A stretch of DNA of 40,424 nucleotides from Porticoccaceae bacterium (GCA_029242085.1 JAQWUP010000081.1:1-40424); one strand, 5' to 3'. Shown: positions 1 to 11,315, numbered from the stretch's first letter. Program-made: numbers and translations. The notes: generated by a model not told the origin, from the letters alone.

Positions 1-842
<842 letters not shown>

Positions 843-900
843 CTACCGTAAATTAGAACTAAATAACAATAATAGGTCTGCCGCTATCTCTCACTCCAAT

Positions 901-2331
901 GCATCCCCAGCCATAGTCTGGTTTCGTCAAGACCTTCGCCTGGCAGATAATCCAGCGCTAACCGCCGCCTGTGAAAAAGGCGAAATTCTACCCGTCTATA
1001 TTCTTGATGACAGCAACTCCGGTGAATGGGCAATGGGTGGCGCCAGTCGCTGGTGGTTGCACCATGCCCTTGAGTCTTTAAACCAGTCACTGCATGGCAA
1101 ACTCAATATTTTTGAAGGTGACCCATTACAGGTTCTCAGCCTACTAGCTGAACAGTCCAATGCTTCGTCAATTGTTTGGAATCGCTGTTACGAGCCCTGG
1201 CGTATTGCCAGAGACGGCAAAATTAAAGCTGCTCTTAAAGATATGGGTATGGAGGTCGAAAGTTTTAATGGCTCGCTGCTCTGGGAGCCATGGCAGGTGC
1301 TTAAAAAAGATGAGACCGCCTATAAAGTATTCACGCCGTATTACCGCCGGGGATGCCTGTCAAAAGCTCCACCCAGAAAGCCAATGCCGGCCCCCAGCAA
1401 TGTTCTAGCGCAGGCATTAAGTAAAGACTCGCTAGCCTTGAGCGAACTTAATTTACTGCCAACCATTCCTTGGGATACAGAAATGCAAGCCCGGTGGGAC
1501 ATCAGCGAGACGGCGGCTCAGGATCGCCTCGATGACTTCGTGATGAGCGAACTTGAGGACTACCGGGAAGGGCGCAATTTCCCAGATAAGGCTAATGTCT
1601 CGAGACTGTCTGCCTACCTGCACTTTGGTCAGATATCCGCAAATACCGCCTGGTATAGAGCCTCGGATGCCGCAGCATTGATCAATAATGAAGCTAGTGT
1701 TGACACCTTTTTAAGTGAGCTAGGGTGGCGGGAGTTCTCTCATTATTTGCTCTACCATTTTCCCCAGTTGCCAAAAGCGAATTTGCAGAGCCGTTTTGAT
1801 ATATTCCCCTGGGCAGCCAATACCAATGCCGACCTCAAGGCTTGGCAACAGGGCCGCACCGGCTACCCATTAGTTGATGCAGGTATGCGTGAACTGTTTA
1901 CCACTGGCTATATGCATAATCGTGTGCGCATGGTGGTAGGTTCCTTTCTGGTCAAAAACTTGCTGATACATTGGCACAAGGGAGAGGAGTGGTTTTGGGA
2001 TTGCCTAGTCGATGCCGATTTGGCCGCCAACAGTGCTAGCTGGCAGTGGATTGCAGGCTGTGGCGCAGATGCCGCGCCATTCTTTAGAATTTTTAACCCG
2101 ATTACTCAAAGTGAAAAATTCGATAAGCAGGGGGAGTATATTCGTCGCTATGTGCCAGAGCTGGCGCAGATGCCGGCCAAGTATATCCATGCGCCATGGT
2201 TGGCCCCACCGGAGGTGTTAGCCGCAGCAGAAGTAGAAATTGGCACTAATTACCCATCGCCTATTATGGATATAAAAGAGTCCAGAGAACGAGCCCTTGC
2301 AGCTTTTGCCCTGACTAAAAATGTTGCCTAA
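901..2331 (+). CDS. phrB: Deoxyribodipyrimidine photolyase (class I CPD), start codon damaged or non-standard
   Basis: Light-driven repair of cyclobutane pyrimidine dimers, using FAD and an antenna chromophore. The homologous N-terminus, IVWFRQDLRLADNPAL, begins at base 913. The photolyase N-domain follows, including the WEPWQVLKKDETAYKVFTPY segment. The FAD-binding helical domain has GQISANTAWYR, GWREFSHYLLYHFP, DAGMRELFTTGYMHNRVRM and DADLAANSASWQWIAGCGAD, all typical of class I enzymes; about 475 residues is normal. Oddity: this frame has no ATG, GTG or TTG between the stop at 784-786 and the ATG at 1033, which is too far in. An ATG at 899 with five codons runs into TAG, and adding one base to the CCCC run at 904-907 would join it to the photolyase frame. 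The start is therefore frameshifted, mis-sequenced or non-standard. I place the feature at 901, the nearest codon in frame. Confidence 0.88.
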   Translation, partial: ASPAIVWFRQDLRLADNPALTAACEKGEILPVYILDDSNSGEWAMGGASRWWLHHALESLNQSLHGKLNIFEGDPLQVLSLLAEQSNASSIVWNRCYEPWRIARDGKIKAALKDMGMEVESFNGSLLWEPWQVLKKDETAYKVFTPYYRRGCLSKAPPRKPMPAPSNVLAQALSKDSLALSELNLLPTIPWDTEMQARWDISETAAQDRLDDFVMSELEDYREGRNFPDKANVSRLSAYLHFGQISANTAWYRASDAAALINNEASVDTFLSELGWREFSHYLLYHFPQLPKANLQSRFDIFPWAANTNADLKAWQQGRTGYPLVDAGMRELFTTGYMHNRVRMVVGSFLVKNLLIHWHKGEEWFWDCLVDADLAANSASWQWIAGCGADAAPFFRIFNPITQSEKFDKQGEYIRRYVPELAQMPAKYIHAPWLAPPEVLAAAEVEIGTNYPSPIMDIKESRERALAAFALTKNVA

Positions 2332-2385
2332 ACCTTATTGAAATGGAAAGATCATCTTAACTACAGACTTGGAGTTGAGGTACTG

Positions 2386-3801
2386 ATGCATAAACATCCT
2401 AATAAACTAATAAATCTAATCTTAGCATTGGTCGTGCTTATCATTGGCCCAATGGCAATGGCTTCTAGTAGTCAAGACGATAAGCCCAATATTGTTTTAG
2501 TGGTTATGGATAATTTTGGATACGGCGAGATTGGAGTCTATGGTGGTGGGGTATTGCGGGGTGCCGCCACACCAAATATCGACAGCATTGCCTCCGAAGG
2601 GTTCCAGCTTACCAACTTTAATGTCGAAGCAGAATGTGTCCCATCTCGTTCTGCTTTGATGACCGGCCGCTATGGTATTCGCACCAGGCAGCGACCAGAT
2701 GGGCCACCGAGAGGTATTTGGTATGGCCTAACACCATGGGAAATTACCCTGGCCGAGATGCTATCTGATACAGGATATGCCACAGGCATGTTCGGGAAAT
2801 GGCATTTGGGTGACGCAGAGGGCCGCTACCCGACGGATCAGGGGTTTGATGAATGGTATGGCATTCCCAACTCGTCAGATCAGGCATTTTGGCCTGACAG
2901 TGACAGCTTTCAGAAAGACGCGGGGGTGGAATTTACCCGAGTAATGACCTCGCAGCGCAATCAAAAGCCAACCAAGCTTGAGGTCTATGGCCGTGCCAAG
3001 CGAGCCACTATTGATCGAGAGATTACCGACCGAGCTCTAGACTTTATTCAGCGAAAAGCCAAAGCTAAGCAGCCATTTTTTGCTTACCTCCCCTATACAC
3101 AAACTCATGAACCAGTAGATGCGCACCCAAACTTTAAAGGCACAACAGGTAACGGGAGCTTTGCAGATGTGCTGGCGCAAACTGATGCCTACGTTGGTGA
3201 GTTGCTGGCGGTGGTTGATAACCTTGGGCTCAGGCACAATACTATTTTTATCTTCACCTCAGACAATGGGCGGGAAGGAGTAAAACGCTCCTTTGGTTTC
3301 ACTGGGCCTTGGCGTGGTAGCATGTTCTCCCCTTATGAGGGGTCCCTCAGAGTTCCTTTCTTAATTCGCTATCCTGGTAAAATCCCAGTGCAACAAGTCT
3401 CTAATGATATTGTTCATCTCGTTGATATATTTCCAACTCTGGCTAGCCTGGCAGGGGGCGCAATTCCAAAAGACAGAGTTCTGGATGGCGTTGACCAGAC
3501 AGATTTCTTAATGGGCAGGGCGCCAAAGTCAGCTCGAGAATCAGTACTTATTTATATTGGCAATGAGCTCTTTGGCGTAAAGTGGCGCAACTGGAAAATG
3601 CTTCTTAAGGAGATTGATCCAGACAGCTATGCCATCCAAAATATGGCTTATCCCTCAATTTACAATTTAGTTGCGGACCCTAAAGAAGAGGAGCCAGAAA
3701 AGTTCTACCTTGATGATACCTGGGCAGAAACACCTCTATGGCAGGTTATTGAGGACCATGAAGTTTCGATTGAGCAGGACTCCGGTGCACCTGAAACTTA
3801 A
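2386..3801 (+). CDS. Secreted sulfatase (type I, formylglycine-dependent)
   Basis: Hydrolyses a sulfate ester; the substrate cannot be read from the sequence. The ATG at 2386 has GAGG seven bases upstream and opens a clear signal peptide: MHKHPNK, a hydrophobic core LILALVVLIIG, then a likely cut after AMA, so the enzyme is exported. A TTG 48 bases further upstream would spoil this signal. Family hallmarks: PNIVLVVMDNFGYGE (metal site), AECVPSRSALMTGR with Cys84 in the C-x-P-S-R motif that is converted to formylglycine, FGKWHLG, and TSDNGREG. Length is 471 residues, normal for the family. Marine bacteria use such enzymes on sulfated algal polysaccharides or aryl sulfates. No formylglycine-generating enzyme or anSME is in the window, so the maturase must be elsewhere. 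It lies between a photolyase and a broken methyltransferase gene, probably accessory cargo. Confidence 0.88.
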   Translation: MHKHPNKLINLILALVVLIIGPMAMASSSQDDKPNIVLVVMDNFGYGEIGVYGGGVLRGAATPNIDSIASEGFQLTNFNVEAECVPSRSALMTGRYGIRTRQRPDGPPRGIWYGLTPWEITLAEMLSDTGYATGMFGKWHLGDAEGRYPTDQGFDEWYGIPNSSDQAFWPDSDSFQKDAGVEFTRVMTSQRNQKPTKLEVYGRAKRATIDREITDRALDFIQRKAKAKQPFFAYLPYTQTHEPVDAHPNFKGTTGNGSFADVLAQTDAYVGELLAVVDNLGLRHNTIFIFTSDNGREGVKRSFGFTGPWRGSMFSPYEGSLRVPFLIRYPGKIPVQQVSNDIVHLVDIFPTLASLAGGAIPKDRVLDGVDQTDFLMGRAPKSARESVLIYIGNELFGVKWRNWKMLLKEIDPDSYAIQNMAYPSIYNLVADPKEEEPEKFYLDDTWAETPLWQVIEDHEVSIEQDSGAPET

Positions 3802-3925
3802 ATTAGAGTTGCCACAAAAGGCTATTTTCAACTGCGATTATTTTTTTCGGGGCTAAACTTAAGAAAATATGCCGCCTAATAATTAGCATTCAAAAACGGA
3901 AGATTCTAAACAAGGAAAATTAGCC

Positions 3926-4590
3926 ATGATTCAGTCAGAGAAATTCTGGGATAAGAACGCCGATCTTTACTCAAAGTCACCAGTGAAAAATAAGGTTGAC
4001 GATCAAAAGAAGATGGAGGTCACCCGAGGTTATTTCCAGCCACATACCAAGCTTTTTGAATTTGCTTGCGGCACTGGTAGCACGGCTATTTCCCATGCCC
4101 CCTATGTGGATAATGTTTTAGCGCTAGACATTTCATCGAACATGCTGGCGATTGCAAAAGAGAAAGCGGATGCGGTCGGGGTTGAAAATGTGTCTTTTCA
4201 GTAATCTGCAATCGAAGATTTTAATCAGTTGGAAAAGCCATTTGATGTTGTTAAGGGCCACAGTATAATTCATTTTCTGGAAGCCCCGGATGCAGTTATA
4301 GCCAAAGCCTATAATTTAAAAAATTCGGTGGTGTGTTTGTTACAAATACAGTTTTTTTGGGTGATTCAAAAATACCTTGGAAACCACTTATTGCCGTGGC
4401 CAAAATGTTTGGCATGGCACCTGATGGCGTTAATATTCTTAAGCAAGATCAATTGGAAGAGCTATTTCTTAAAGCGGGGTTTGCAATCGACTACAGGCTA
4501 GAACCAGGAGAGACAGAAGGGATATTTAAAGCAGTATTTATTATTTTGAAAAAGCCACTGATAAAAACTAATTGCATAAACCCCAGATAA
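3926..4590 (+). pseudogene. Class I SAM-dependent methyltransferase, broken by a stop and a frameshift
   Basis: The first part (3926-4204) starts MIQSEKFWDKNADLYSKSP and carries the SAM-binding motif LFEFACGTGSTAI, then VLALDISSNMLAIAKEKA, as in class I methyltransferases. It stops at TAA 4202-4204 just after ENVSFQ. The same frame goes on as SAIEDFNQLEKPFDVVKGHSI, so the stop is probably a CAA changed to TAA. Near 4318-4323 the reading frame shifts: six A's where seven would give KKFGGVFVTNTVFLGDS, which continues in another frame to 4590. Joined up, the product would be about 220 residues, a normal size for this small-molecule methyltransferase family. Substrate unknown. Two independent lesions make decay more likely than a single sequencing error. 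It has an upstream ribosome site (AAGGA near 3913) and ends just before a terminator. Confidence 0.8.
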
Positions 4591-4591
4591 T

Positions 4592-4618
4592 AAAAAGCCC
4601 GCATAGTGCGGGCTTTTT
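4592..4618. terminator. Bidirectional Rho-independent terminator
   Basis: A perfect stem GCCCGCA / TGCGGGC with loop TAG is flanked by AAAAA on the left and TTTTT on the right, so it works in both directions. It separates the convergent methyltransferase remnant (plus) from purH (minus). Confidence 0.92.
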
Positions 4619-4637
4619 ATTGGTCATGGCTAAAAGA

Positions 4638-6212
4638 CTAGTGACGGAAATGACGCATACCAGTAAACACCATAGCCATACCATGCTCATTGGCAGCGGC
4701 AATAACTTCATCATCGCGCATAGAGCCACCGGGCTGAATAATACAGCTAATACCAGCCGCACCAGCATTGTCGATACCATCGCGGAATGGGAAGAATGCA
4801 TCTGATGCCATCACTGCACCCGGAACCTCTAGCCCTGCATGCTCAGCCTTAATGCCGGCAATACGCGCTGAGTTGATACGGCTCATTTGGCCAGCACCCA
4901 CACCAATTGTCTGATTATTTTTGGCATAGATAATGGCATTAGACTTAACCATCTTGGCAACCTTCCAGGCAAATAACATATCGCTCATTTCTATATCCGA
5001 TGGAATGCGATTACTTACAACCTTCAGGTCTTGCTCGATAATCATGCCATTATCGCGATCCTGAATTAAAAGGCCACCATTAACTCGTTTGTAGTCGAGG
5101 TCTTGTGGGCGATCTGCTCCCCATGTCCCGCATTGCAGCAGACGAACATTTTTCTTGGCGGCCACAGCAGTAACAGCATCCTCTGAAACTGAGGGCGCAA
5201 TGATGACCTCAACAAATTGTTTTTCGCAGATTTTTTCTGCTGTCGCTGCATCCAACTCTCGGTTGAACGCGATAATGCCACCAAAGGCCGACTCTGGGTC
5301 TGTCGCAAAAGCTAGATCATAGGCCGTATCGATATCAACAGCCGCAGCTACACCACAGGGGTTGGCATGTTTAACAATGACACAGGCGGGCTGGTCAAAT
5401 TGCTTAACGCATTCGAGTGCGGCATCGGTGTCAGCAATATTATTAAACGACAGCTCTTTACCTTGTAGCTGCACTGCCGTTGCAACGCTAGCTTCGGCTG
5501 GATTGGCTTCGGTATAAAAAGCCGCTTTTTGATGGGGGTTTTCGCCGTAACGCATTTCTTGGGTTTTAAAATATTGCACATTAAAGGTATCAGAAAAATC
5601 ACGTTTTTCATTGGCAGTGTTTCTGGCGCCAAAGTGATTGGCAATCATGCCGTCATATCCAGCAGTGTGTTCGAATGCCTTGACCATAAGCTGATATCTG
5701 GTGCTGTAATCGAGTTGACCCTGATTGTCTCGCATCTCATCGATAACCGTTTTGTAGTCGCTGGCATTAACCACAATAGCGACATCTTTATGATTTTTGG
5801 CAGCGGAGCGAACCATGGTTGGGCCACCGATATCGATATTTTCAATAGCGGTTGGCAGGTCGCAGTTTGGATCTGCCACTGTGGCTGCGAAAGGGTATAG
5901 ATTTACGACCACCATATCGATCGGTTGTATACCATGCTCTTCCATGACCGCATCATCTTTACCGCGACGGCCTAAAATTCCACCATGAACTTTGGGGTGT
6001 AATGTTTTCACGCGACCATCCATCATTTCTGGGAAGCCGGTGTAGTCGGATACTTCTGTTACTGCAATATTGTTTTCGCTGAGCAGGCGAAAGGTGCCGC
6101 CAGTAGAGAGTAACTCAACACCCTGCTTAGTCAGGGCTTGGGCAAATTCTACAATGCCAGTTTTGTCAGAAACACTGATTAGTGCGCGTGAGACTTTTCT
6201 TGGGTCGCTCAT
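4638..6212 (-). CDS. purH: Bifunctional AICAR transformylase / IMP cyclohydrolase PurH
   Basis: Catalyses the last two steps of IMP synthesis in the cytosol. The N-terminal IMP cyclohydrolase (MGS-like) domain shows [44 protein letters not shown] and [17 protein letters not shown]. The C-terminal AICAR formyltransferase has [51 protein letters not shown] and the end [12 protein letters not shown]. The 524 residues are within the usual 520-535. It lies 24 bases after fis in a dusB-fis-purH order. In related bacteria purD follows directly; here a terminator and three opposite-strand genes intervene. Confidence 0.97.
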   Translation of the reverse strand: MSDPRKVSRALISVSDKTGIVEFAQALTKQGVELLSTGGTFRLLSENNIAVTEVSDYTGFPEMMDGRVKTLHPKVHGGILGRRGKDDAVMEEHGIQPIDMVVVNLYPFAATVADPNCDLPTAIENIDIGGPTMVRSAAKNHKDVAIVVNASDYKTVIDEMRDNQGQLDYSTRYQLMVKAFEHTAGYDGMIANHFGARNTANEKRDFSDTFNVQYFKTQEMRYGENPHQKAAFYTEANPAEASVATAVQLQGKELSFNNIADTDAALECVKQFDQPACVIVKHANPCGVAAAVDIDTAYDLAFATDPESAFGGIIAFNRELDAATAEKICEKQFVEVIIAPSVSEDAVTAVAAKKNVRLLQCGTWGADRPQDLDYKRVNGGLLIQDRDNGMIIEQDLKVVSNRIPSDIEMSDMLFAWKVAKMVKSNAIIYAKNNQTIGVGAGQMSRINSARIAGIKAEHAGLEVPGAVMASDAFFPFRDGIDNAGAAGISCIIQPGGSMRDDEVIAAANEHGMAMVFTGMRHFRH

Positions 6213-6236
6213 GGAATCCTCGAATTGAAAAAGTTA

Positions 6237-6548
6237 TTACAGAAGGTTGTATTGTTTTAATTTTTTACGCAATGTGCCGCGGTTAAGCCCAAGCATCTCA
6301 GCGGTTCTACTTTGATTTTGCCGCGTATAGTTCATCACGGCGGCGAGCAGAGGGGGTTCCACCTCATTCATGACCAGCTCATAAAGATCAGTGGTATCCT
6401 GACCGTCTAGGTCTTTAAAGTAACGTTGCATAGCCTCGGCTACGCTATAGCGAAGAGATTGCTGAGACTGCATCGCACTGTTAACAACAGGGACTTGGCT
6501 GGAGGTTTCTTCGCTTGCGTCTATAGATGACTTTTCTGCAGAGGTCAT
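6237..6548 (-). CDS. fis: DNA-binding protein Fis
   Basis: Small nucleoid protein that bends DNA and activates rRNA and tRNA promoters in fast growth. The C-terminal helix-turn-helix is very clear: [28 protein letters not shown], split here as a conserved Fis end of about 28 residues. The N-terminal 30 residues are Ser/Glu-rich and variable. The 103 residues are slightly more than E. coli Fis (98). Its ATG overlaps the dusB stop by four bases (ATGA), so the two are translationally coupled, the same dusB-fis pairing as in E. coli. Fis is a plausible activator of the rRNA promoters at the end of this window (inference). Confidence 0.96.
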   Translation of the reverse strand: MTSAEKSSIDASEETSSQVPVVNSAMQSQQSLRYSVAEAMQRYFKDLDGQDTTDLYELVMNEVEPPLLAAVMNYTRQNQSRTAEMLGLNRGTLRKKLKQYNLL

Positions 6549-7567
6549 GCGGCTTGTTCCTGATACTGCGCACGTGCAAAAAACTGCTGCAGTAATGCTC
6601 GCTGTTCCATGGTGCTGTCTAGTTTATTAAATTGACTGGTAAAGTCTTTACCACCCGGAAGGGGGTTTATATACCAGCCAATATGTTTTCTTGAAATGCG
6701 TACGCCGCCCACTTCACCATAGAACTCATGCAGGGCCTTAAGATGGCGCGTCATTACCCTGCCTGCTTCCTCAATGCTGGGAGGTGCTAATAATTTTCCC
6801 TGCTCAAGGTAGTGGTTTATCTGCTGAAAAACCCATGGATTGCCCTGCGCGGCGCGGCCGATCATAACGGCAGCGGCACCTGTATATTCGAGCACTGAGA
6901 CCGCCTTTTCTGGGGTGCTGATATCGCCATTGGCCAGCACTGGGATGGACACAGCTTCCACAACTTGGGCGATAGTGTCGTACTCTACTTCGCCGACAAA
7001 GCGACAGGCACGAGTGCGGCCATGCACAGCCAGTGCGGCTATGCCCGCGTCCTCAGCAATTTTGGCAATGGTCACGGCGTTACGATTTTGTCGATCCCAG
7101 CCTGTGCGAATCTTTAAGGTAACTGGTACCTCAACGGCCTCAACCACGGCCTTTAGAATATCATTTACCAGAGCTGGATCTTGCAAAAGTGCTGAGCCAG
7201 CGGCACGTTTACAGACTTTTTTCGCTGGGCAGCCCATATTGATATCAATAATTTGGGCCCCTTGATCGACATTGAACTGCGCAGCCTCAGCCATCATCTG
7301 TGGATCATAGCCGGCAATCTGCACAGACCTTGGCGCGGGTTCATCGCCAAATTGAATTCGCAGTCGCGATTTCCTGGTAGACCAGGTGCTCGGATCTGCC
7401 GCTACCATTTCAGAGACAACCAGTCCGGCACCCATCTCTCGACAGAGTTGTCGGAACGGCAGGTCAGTCACGCCAGCCATAGGGGCTAGAATAGTTCTGT
7501 GCTCTACCTGATATTGGCCAATACTAAACAAAAGGGACTCGAATTTAAGGCTGCGAAAATTGGACAA
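6545..7567 (-). CDS. dusB: tRNA-dihydrouridine synthase DusB
   Basis: FMN enzyme that reduces uridine to dihydrouridine in the tRNA D-loop. Motifs in order: [18 protein letters not shown], then [21 protein letters not shown] (catalytic Cys in the MGCP-K segment), [35 protein letters not shown] and [11 protein letters not shown]. The TTG start at 7567 has AGAGG nine bases upstream, giving 340 residues. A second TTG at 7531 would give 328 residues starting FSIGQYQ, closer to E. coli DusB (321), so either is possible. First gene of dusB-fis-purH, with a 69-base gap to the DUF3426 gene upstream. Confidence 0.95.
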   Translation of the reverse strand: MSNFRSLKFESLLFSIGQYQVEHRTILAPMAGVTDLPFRQLCREMGAGLVVSEMVAADPSTWSTRKSRLRIQFGDEPAPRSVQIAGYDPQMMAEAAQFNVDQGAQIIDINMGCPAKKVCKRAAGSALLQDPALVNDILKAVVEAVEVPVTLKIRTGWDRQNRNAVTIAKIAEDAGIAALAVHGRTRACRFVGEVEYDTIAQVVEAVSIPVLANGDISTPEKAVSVLEYTGAAAVMIGRAAQGNPWVFQQINHYLEQGKLLAPPSIEEAGRVMTRHLKALHEFYGEVGGVRISRKHIGWYINPLPGGKDFTSQFNKLDSTMEQRALLQQFFARAQYQEQAA

Positions 7568-7636
7568 CCATAATAACCTCTGGGTAACTGATTAAAAAGT
7601 GATCAATCAAAAAAAGACTAAATTTTTACTCTGAGG

Positions 7637-8494
7637 CTAGTCAGTAAGTTCTATGGCATAGCTCGTAGCCTTATCGCCGGGGTCAACGATCTCTAAATGG
7701 ATCTGAATACCCTGGTTGCGCGGCATAATAATCGCGTTGGCCAGCCACCCCTGAAGATAGTCGCTGGGTGAAAAAAGTCGCTCAGCAACAGGAGCATCAT
7801 TAAGATCGACAAATCGAATCAGAAGCTGAGGGAAGCGCTGTTCGAAACCGGCACGGTTATTGAGCAGTAAACGAATACTGAGAGCATCGCGATGTTGGGG
7901 ATGGGCCTGAACAATAAACTGTGAAATCTCGATACCGTCAAGATTGCGATATTCGCTAATAGGGCAGCCTGTAGTGGCGCACAACTTTTGCACCAGGCGC
8001 CGATATTCAGGATTCAGGCTGAGGCTGGCGCTATTGAAATGGACTGCCTGAGCGCTTAGCAACAGCGTAGCAAGGATCAATATCAGCGCAGCTGAAAAAA
8101 AAGGCAGCGCCTTAGTGTTACTTGGCCGCTTCGGATGAGTGCTTAGCAAGTCATCGTCTAGAGCTTTTGTCTGAGATGCCGCAGCTAATTTTGGCAGGTT
8201 GCCATCGATATTGACGGCGTCGAGCTCGTCACCAATTTGCTGGTCTAAAGCCTGGTTTAATTCACCCTCTATTTCATATTCGGCATCTTCCGGGAAGTCG
8301 ATAAGGCCATCGAGAACATAGGGCATGTACTCAATATTGGCTGACTCTGGGTCCGGCTGTTGCAGGAAATCATCTGCTTTAAAGACCATTAGGCAGGTGC
8401 CACAGCGCACTAGGCCTCCGGCGGCCGAGAGCTGACTTGGCTGGGCACGAAAGGCAATGTTGCAGTCTGGACAGCGAGTAATAATGTCGGACAT
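7637..8494 (-). CDS. DUF3426 membrane protein with N-terminal zinc ribbon (MJ0042 type)
   Basis: Function unknown. The N-terminus has two CxxC pairs, C8/C11 (RCPDC) and C31/C34 (RCGTC), forming the MJ0042-type zinc ribbon. An acidic, low-complexity linker runs to about residue 125, then a single transmembrane helix (FFSAALILILATLLLSAQ, about 130-150), then a C-terminal DUF3426 domain with a Cys pair in LCATTGCPISEYR. The likely layout is ribbon in the cytoplasm, DUF3426 domain in the periplasm (inference). It sits between prmA and dusB as in Pseudomonas; co-expression suggests a housekeeping role but does not define one. Confidence 0.85.
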   Translation of the reverse strand: MSDIITRCPDCNIAFRAQPSQLSAAGGLVRCGTCLMVFKADDFLQQPDPESANIEYMPYVLDGLIDFPEDAEYEIEGELNQALDQQIGDELDAVNIDGNLPKLAAASQTKALDDDLLSTHPKRPSNTKALPFFSAALILILATLLLSAQAVHFNSASLSLNPEYRRLVQKLCATTGCPISEYRNLDGIEISQFIVQAHPQHRDALSIRLLLNNRAGFEQRFPQLLIRFVDLNDAPVAERLFSPSDYLQGWLANAIIMPRNQGIQIHLEIVDPGDKATSYAIELTD

Positions 8495-8552
8495 TTGATT
8501 ACGTTAGTGAGCGGATCAGCCTCAGTTTAGCAGGATTAATCGCCACCAGGTG

Positions 8553-9434
8553 TTAGCGAATTTTGTAGCCGCTAAGTTGCACCCAATCGGACTCGACTGC
8601 CGGCGCCGAGAAATTAAAGTGCTGAAGATAGGGTGCACAGACATCATCAATCTGGCTTTCTAGCAGGCCTGACAAGCACAGTAGTCCGCCAATGGCCGTA
8701 AGGTTACTAATGCCTGGTGCCAGCTGTATTAAAGGCGCAGCAAGAATGTTAGCCAACATAACATCGGCCGTTAAGTCGCTGGGAATTTCGTCCGGCAAGT
8801 AAGTTGTAAGTTTGCCGTTGGCAATATTATTGCGCTCAGCATTGTCGCGGCTGGCCAGCAGCGCTTGAGGATCATTATCTATTGCTATAACTTGTTTTGC
8901 GCCGAGTAATAGAGCGGCAATACCTAAAATACCAGAGCCGCAGCCATAATCGATAAGCGTCTTGCCGACCAGATCTTGCTGGTCGAGCCAGCGTAAACAG
9001 AGAAATGTTGTAGGGTGGCTGCCAGTGCCAAAAGCTAAGCCTGGGTCGAGGCTAAGATTGATCCCGTCAGGCTCCGGTGGCTCAATCCAACTCGGGCAAA
9101 TCCACAGGCGATCACCACATTTAACCGGCTGAAAATACTTCTTCCACTCCTGCGACCAGTCTTTGTCTTCTAGTAGTTCCCAGCGCATAGCTGGTGGTGG
9201 CTGAATAGCAGCAGAGAGTTGTGCGGCGATTTGGTCAGTATCAATGGTGGCGGGGAATAACGCTTTGACAACGCAGTTATCCCAAAGAGGGCGCTCGCCT
9301 ACTCCAGGAGCAAAAATTGGCTGATCCGCCGCATCTTCTAATGTCACTGAGACGGCGCCAGATCCAATAAGTGCATCCTCAACGATTTCGCTGCGCTCGC
9401 GGGAAGCGTCAATTAATAACTGGAGCCATTGCAT
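8553..9434 (-). CDS. prmA: Ribosomal protein L11 methyltransferase PrmA
   Basis: Trimethylates lysines and the N-terminus of ribosomal protein L11 using SAM. The N-terminal substrate-recognition domain includes LEDAADQPIFAPG and WELLEDKDWSQEWKKYFQP; the linker has LSLDPGLAFGTGSHPTT. The Rossmann domain has TLIDYGCGSGILGIAALLLG, VIAIDNDPQAL and VMLANILAAPLIQLAP (the N-x-L-A motif). The 293 residues match E. coli PrmA. Order accC-prmA is conserved in Pseudomonas. Confidence 0.96.
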   Translation of the reverse strand: MQWLQLLIDASRERSEIVEDALIGSGAVSVTLEDAADQPIFAPGVGERPLWDNCVVKALFPATIDTDQIAAQLSAAIQPPPAMRWELLEDKDWSQEWKKYFQPVKCGDRLWICPSWIEPPEPDGINLSLDPGLAFGTGSHPTTFLCLRWLDQQDLVGKTLIDYGCGSGILGIAALLLGAKQVIAIDNDPQALLASRDNAERNNIANGKLTTYLPDEIPSDLTADVMLANILAAPLIQLAPGISNLTAIGGLLCLSGLLESQIDDVCAPYLQHFNFSAPAVESDWVQLSGYKIR

Positions 9435-9472
9435 AGAAACATAGTGCCGAGCCGAGCTTTCAAGTTAGAAAG

Positions 9473-10813
9473 CTATAGCCCGAGCTTTTTCTCAAGATAA
9501 TGAATGTTCACGCCACCTTTTTTAAAGGCTTCGTCTGTAACCAAATCAGCATGTAGGTCAATATTGGTCTTGATGCCATCAATCACCATTTCATCGAGAG
9601 CGTTGCGCATTCGCGACAGTGCGGAGTTCCTGTCGCGGCCATAAGTAATAATTTTGCCGATCAGCGAGTCGTAGTTGGGCGGCACGCGATAGCCATTGTA
9701 GATATGTGAGTCCACACGTACACCATTGCCACCAGGGGCATGGTAGGCGTTGATGGTTCCGGGCTGAGGCATAAATGTCACAGGGTCTTCAGCATTGATA
9801 CGACATTCGAAAGAATGGCCGCGGAAAATTATCTGGTCCTGTTTAAAGCTCAACTCGCGACCACTGGCGATCAAAAGCTGTTCCTTAACAATATCCACGC
9901 CAGTAATCATTTCCGAAACTGGATGCTCCACCTGAACTCGAGTATTCATCTCAATAAAGTAGAAGTTGCCATCTTCGTAGAGAAACTCAAAGGTGCCAGC
10001 GCCGCGGTAGTTGATTTGAATGCAGGCATTGACACAGCTTTGGAATACAGCCTGTCGCGCCTCTTCCGGGATACCTGGAGCAGGTGCCTCCTCAATCACT
10101 TTTTGGTGGCGGCGCTGTAATGAGCAGTCGCGGTCTCCCAAATGGATAGCATGGCCCTGACCATCAGATAATACCTGCACCTCCACATGGCGTGGGTTCT
10201 GCAGGAATTTTTCCATATAGACAGTACCATCGCCAAACGCAGCAGCTGCCTCGGTTTTAGTAATGGCGACAGAGTTGATCAGGCTTTGCTCGTTCTCGAC
10301 AACGCGCATGCCACGACCGCCACCACCGGCAGCCGCCTTGATGATGACCGGGTAGCCAATTCTAAGTGCAGTGGCTTTTAGTTCTGCAGGATCAGTGGAA
10401 AGTGGGCCATCGGAGCCCGGCACTGTAGGTACTCCAGCTGCCTTCATCGCCTTAATGGCGGCAACCTTGTCGCCCATTACGCGAATAACATCTGCCGTCG
10501 GGCCAATAAAGACAAAACCGCTGTTCTCTACCTGTTCAGCAAAGTCGGCATTCTCAGCTAAAAACCCATAACCGGGATGCACGCCTTGTGCGCCGGTAAT
10601 TTCCATGGCGCTAATCAGCGCAGGAACGTTGAGATAGCTCTGTGGCGAGGGGTTGGGGCCGATACAAACGGCTTCGTCGGCAAGCTTTACATGTTTGAGG
10701 TCGGCGTCAATTTTTGAGTGGACGGCAACGGTCTTGATATCCAGCTCTTTACAGGCGCGAAGTATTCGCAAGGCAATTTCGCCGCGATTGGCGATCAGCA
10801 CTTTGTCGAGCAT
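9473..10813 (-). CDS. accC: Biotin carboxylase subunit of acetyl-CoA carboxylase, AccC
   Basis: Carboxylates the biotin on AccB with ATP and bicarbonate, the first half of malonyl-CoA synthesis. The start [20 protein letters not shown] is classic. The ATP-grasp centre has [16 protein letters not shown], then [40 protein letters not shown] and the C-terminal ECRINAED. The 446 residues match the free-standing subunit (449 in E. coli), not a fused carboxylase. It follows accB by 10 bases. Confidence 0.97.
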   Translation of the reverse strand: MLDKVLIANRGEIALRILRACKELDIKTVAVHSKIDADLKHVKLADEAVCIGPNPSPQSYLNVPALISAMEITGAQGVHPGYGFLAENADFAEQVENSGFVFIGPTADVIRVMGDKVAAIKAMKAAGVPTVPGSDGPLSTDPAELKATALRIGYPVIIKAAAGGGGRGMRVVENEQSLINSVAITKTEAAAAFGDGTVYMEKFLQNPRHVEVQVLSDGQGHAIHLGDRDCSLQRRHQKVIEEAPAPGIPEEARQAVFQSCVNACIQINYRGAGTFEFLYEDGNFYFIEMNTRVQVEHPVSEMITGVDIVKEQLLIASGRELSFKQDQIIFRGHSFECRINAEDPVTFMPQPGTINAYHAPGGNGVRVDSHIYNGYRVPPNYDSLIGKIITYGRDRNSALSRMRNALDEMVIDGIKTNIDLHADLVTDEAFKKGGVNIHYLEKKLGL

Positions 10814-10823
10814 AATTCAGCTC

Positions 10824-11291
10824 CTAGATTATGGTGAACATAGGCTGGTCGAATTCTACGGGCTCGCCGTCTTCAACTAAAATAGCACCGATGGTGCCGG
10901 CCTTGTCAGCTTCAATCTGATTCATCATTTTCATCGCTTCGATAATGCACAGCACATCACCCTGAGCAACTGTTTGGCCAACCGTCACAAAGGTGGGCGA
11001 GCCGGGCGCCGGAGAGCCATAGAAGCTGCCTACCATAGGTGAGCGCACCACATGACCGGCCGGCGCCTCAGGAGCCGCTGCCGCTGGGGGCGCTGGCGCA
11101 GGTGCTGCTGTCGCTGCAGGTGCCGCCGCTACGGGAGCAGGGGCTGGAGCTGCGGGCGCAGGCGCTGCATAAGCAACTGCGGACATACCGCGGCTAATGC
11201 GCACGGACTCTTCACCCTCAGTGATTTCCAATTCATTAATGTTGGATTCTTCAAGTAGCTCAATTAGCTTCTTAACTTTGCGAATATCCAT
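10824..11291 (-). CDS. accB: Biotin carboxyl carrier protein AccB
   Basis: Carries the biotin between biotin carboxylase and the carboxyltransferase. Three parts are visible: an N-terminal segment [21 protein letters not shown], an Ala/Pro-rich flexible linker (about residues 40-80), and a C-terminal biotinyl domain with EAMKM, Lys121 being the biotinylated residue. Length 155 is normal. It lies between aroQ (24 bases upstream) and accC (10 bases downstream) in one operon. The repetitive GC-rich linker gives an Arg-rich reading frame on the other strand, which is not a gene. Confidence 0.97.
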   Translation of the reverse strand: MDIRKVKKLIELLEESNINELEITEGEESVRISRGMSAVAYAAPAPAAPAPAPVAAAPAATAAPAPAPPAAAAPEAPAGHVVRSPMVGSFYGSPAPGSPTFVTVGQTVAQGDVLCIIEAMKMMNQIEADKAGTIGAILVEDGEPVEFDQPMFTII

Positions 11292-11315
11292 TTTAGTCTC
11301 TCAATAGGTCAATAA

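Noticed and set aside
2338-2385. Upstream TTG start for the sulfatase
   Set aside because: It puts 16 extra residues before a good signal peptide, and the ATG at 2386 has its own GAGG site.
4568-5900. Frames overlapping purH on both strands
   Set aside because: Shadows of purH with no family features.
11052-11258. Arg/Cys-rich reading frame opposite accB
   Set aside because: It is the antisense of the Ala/Pro-rich AccB linker; composition is an artefact of GC-rich codons.
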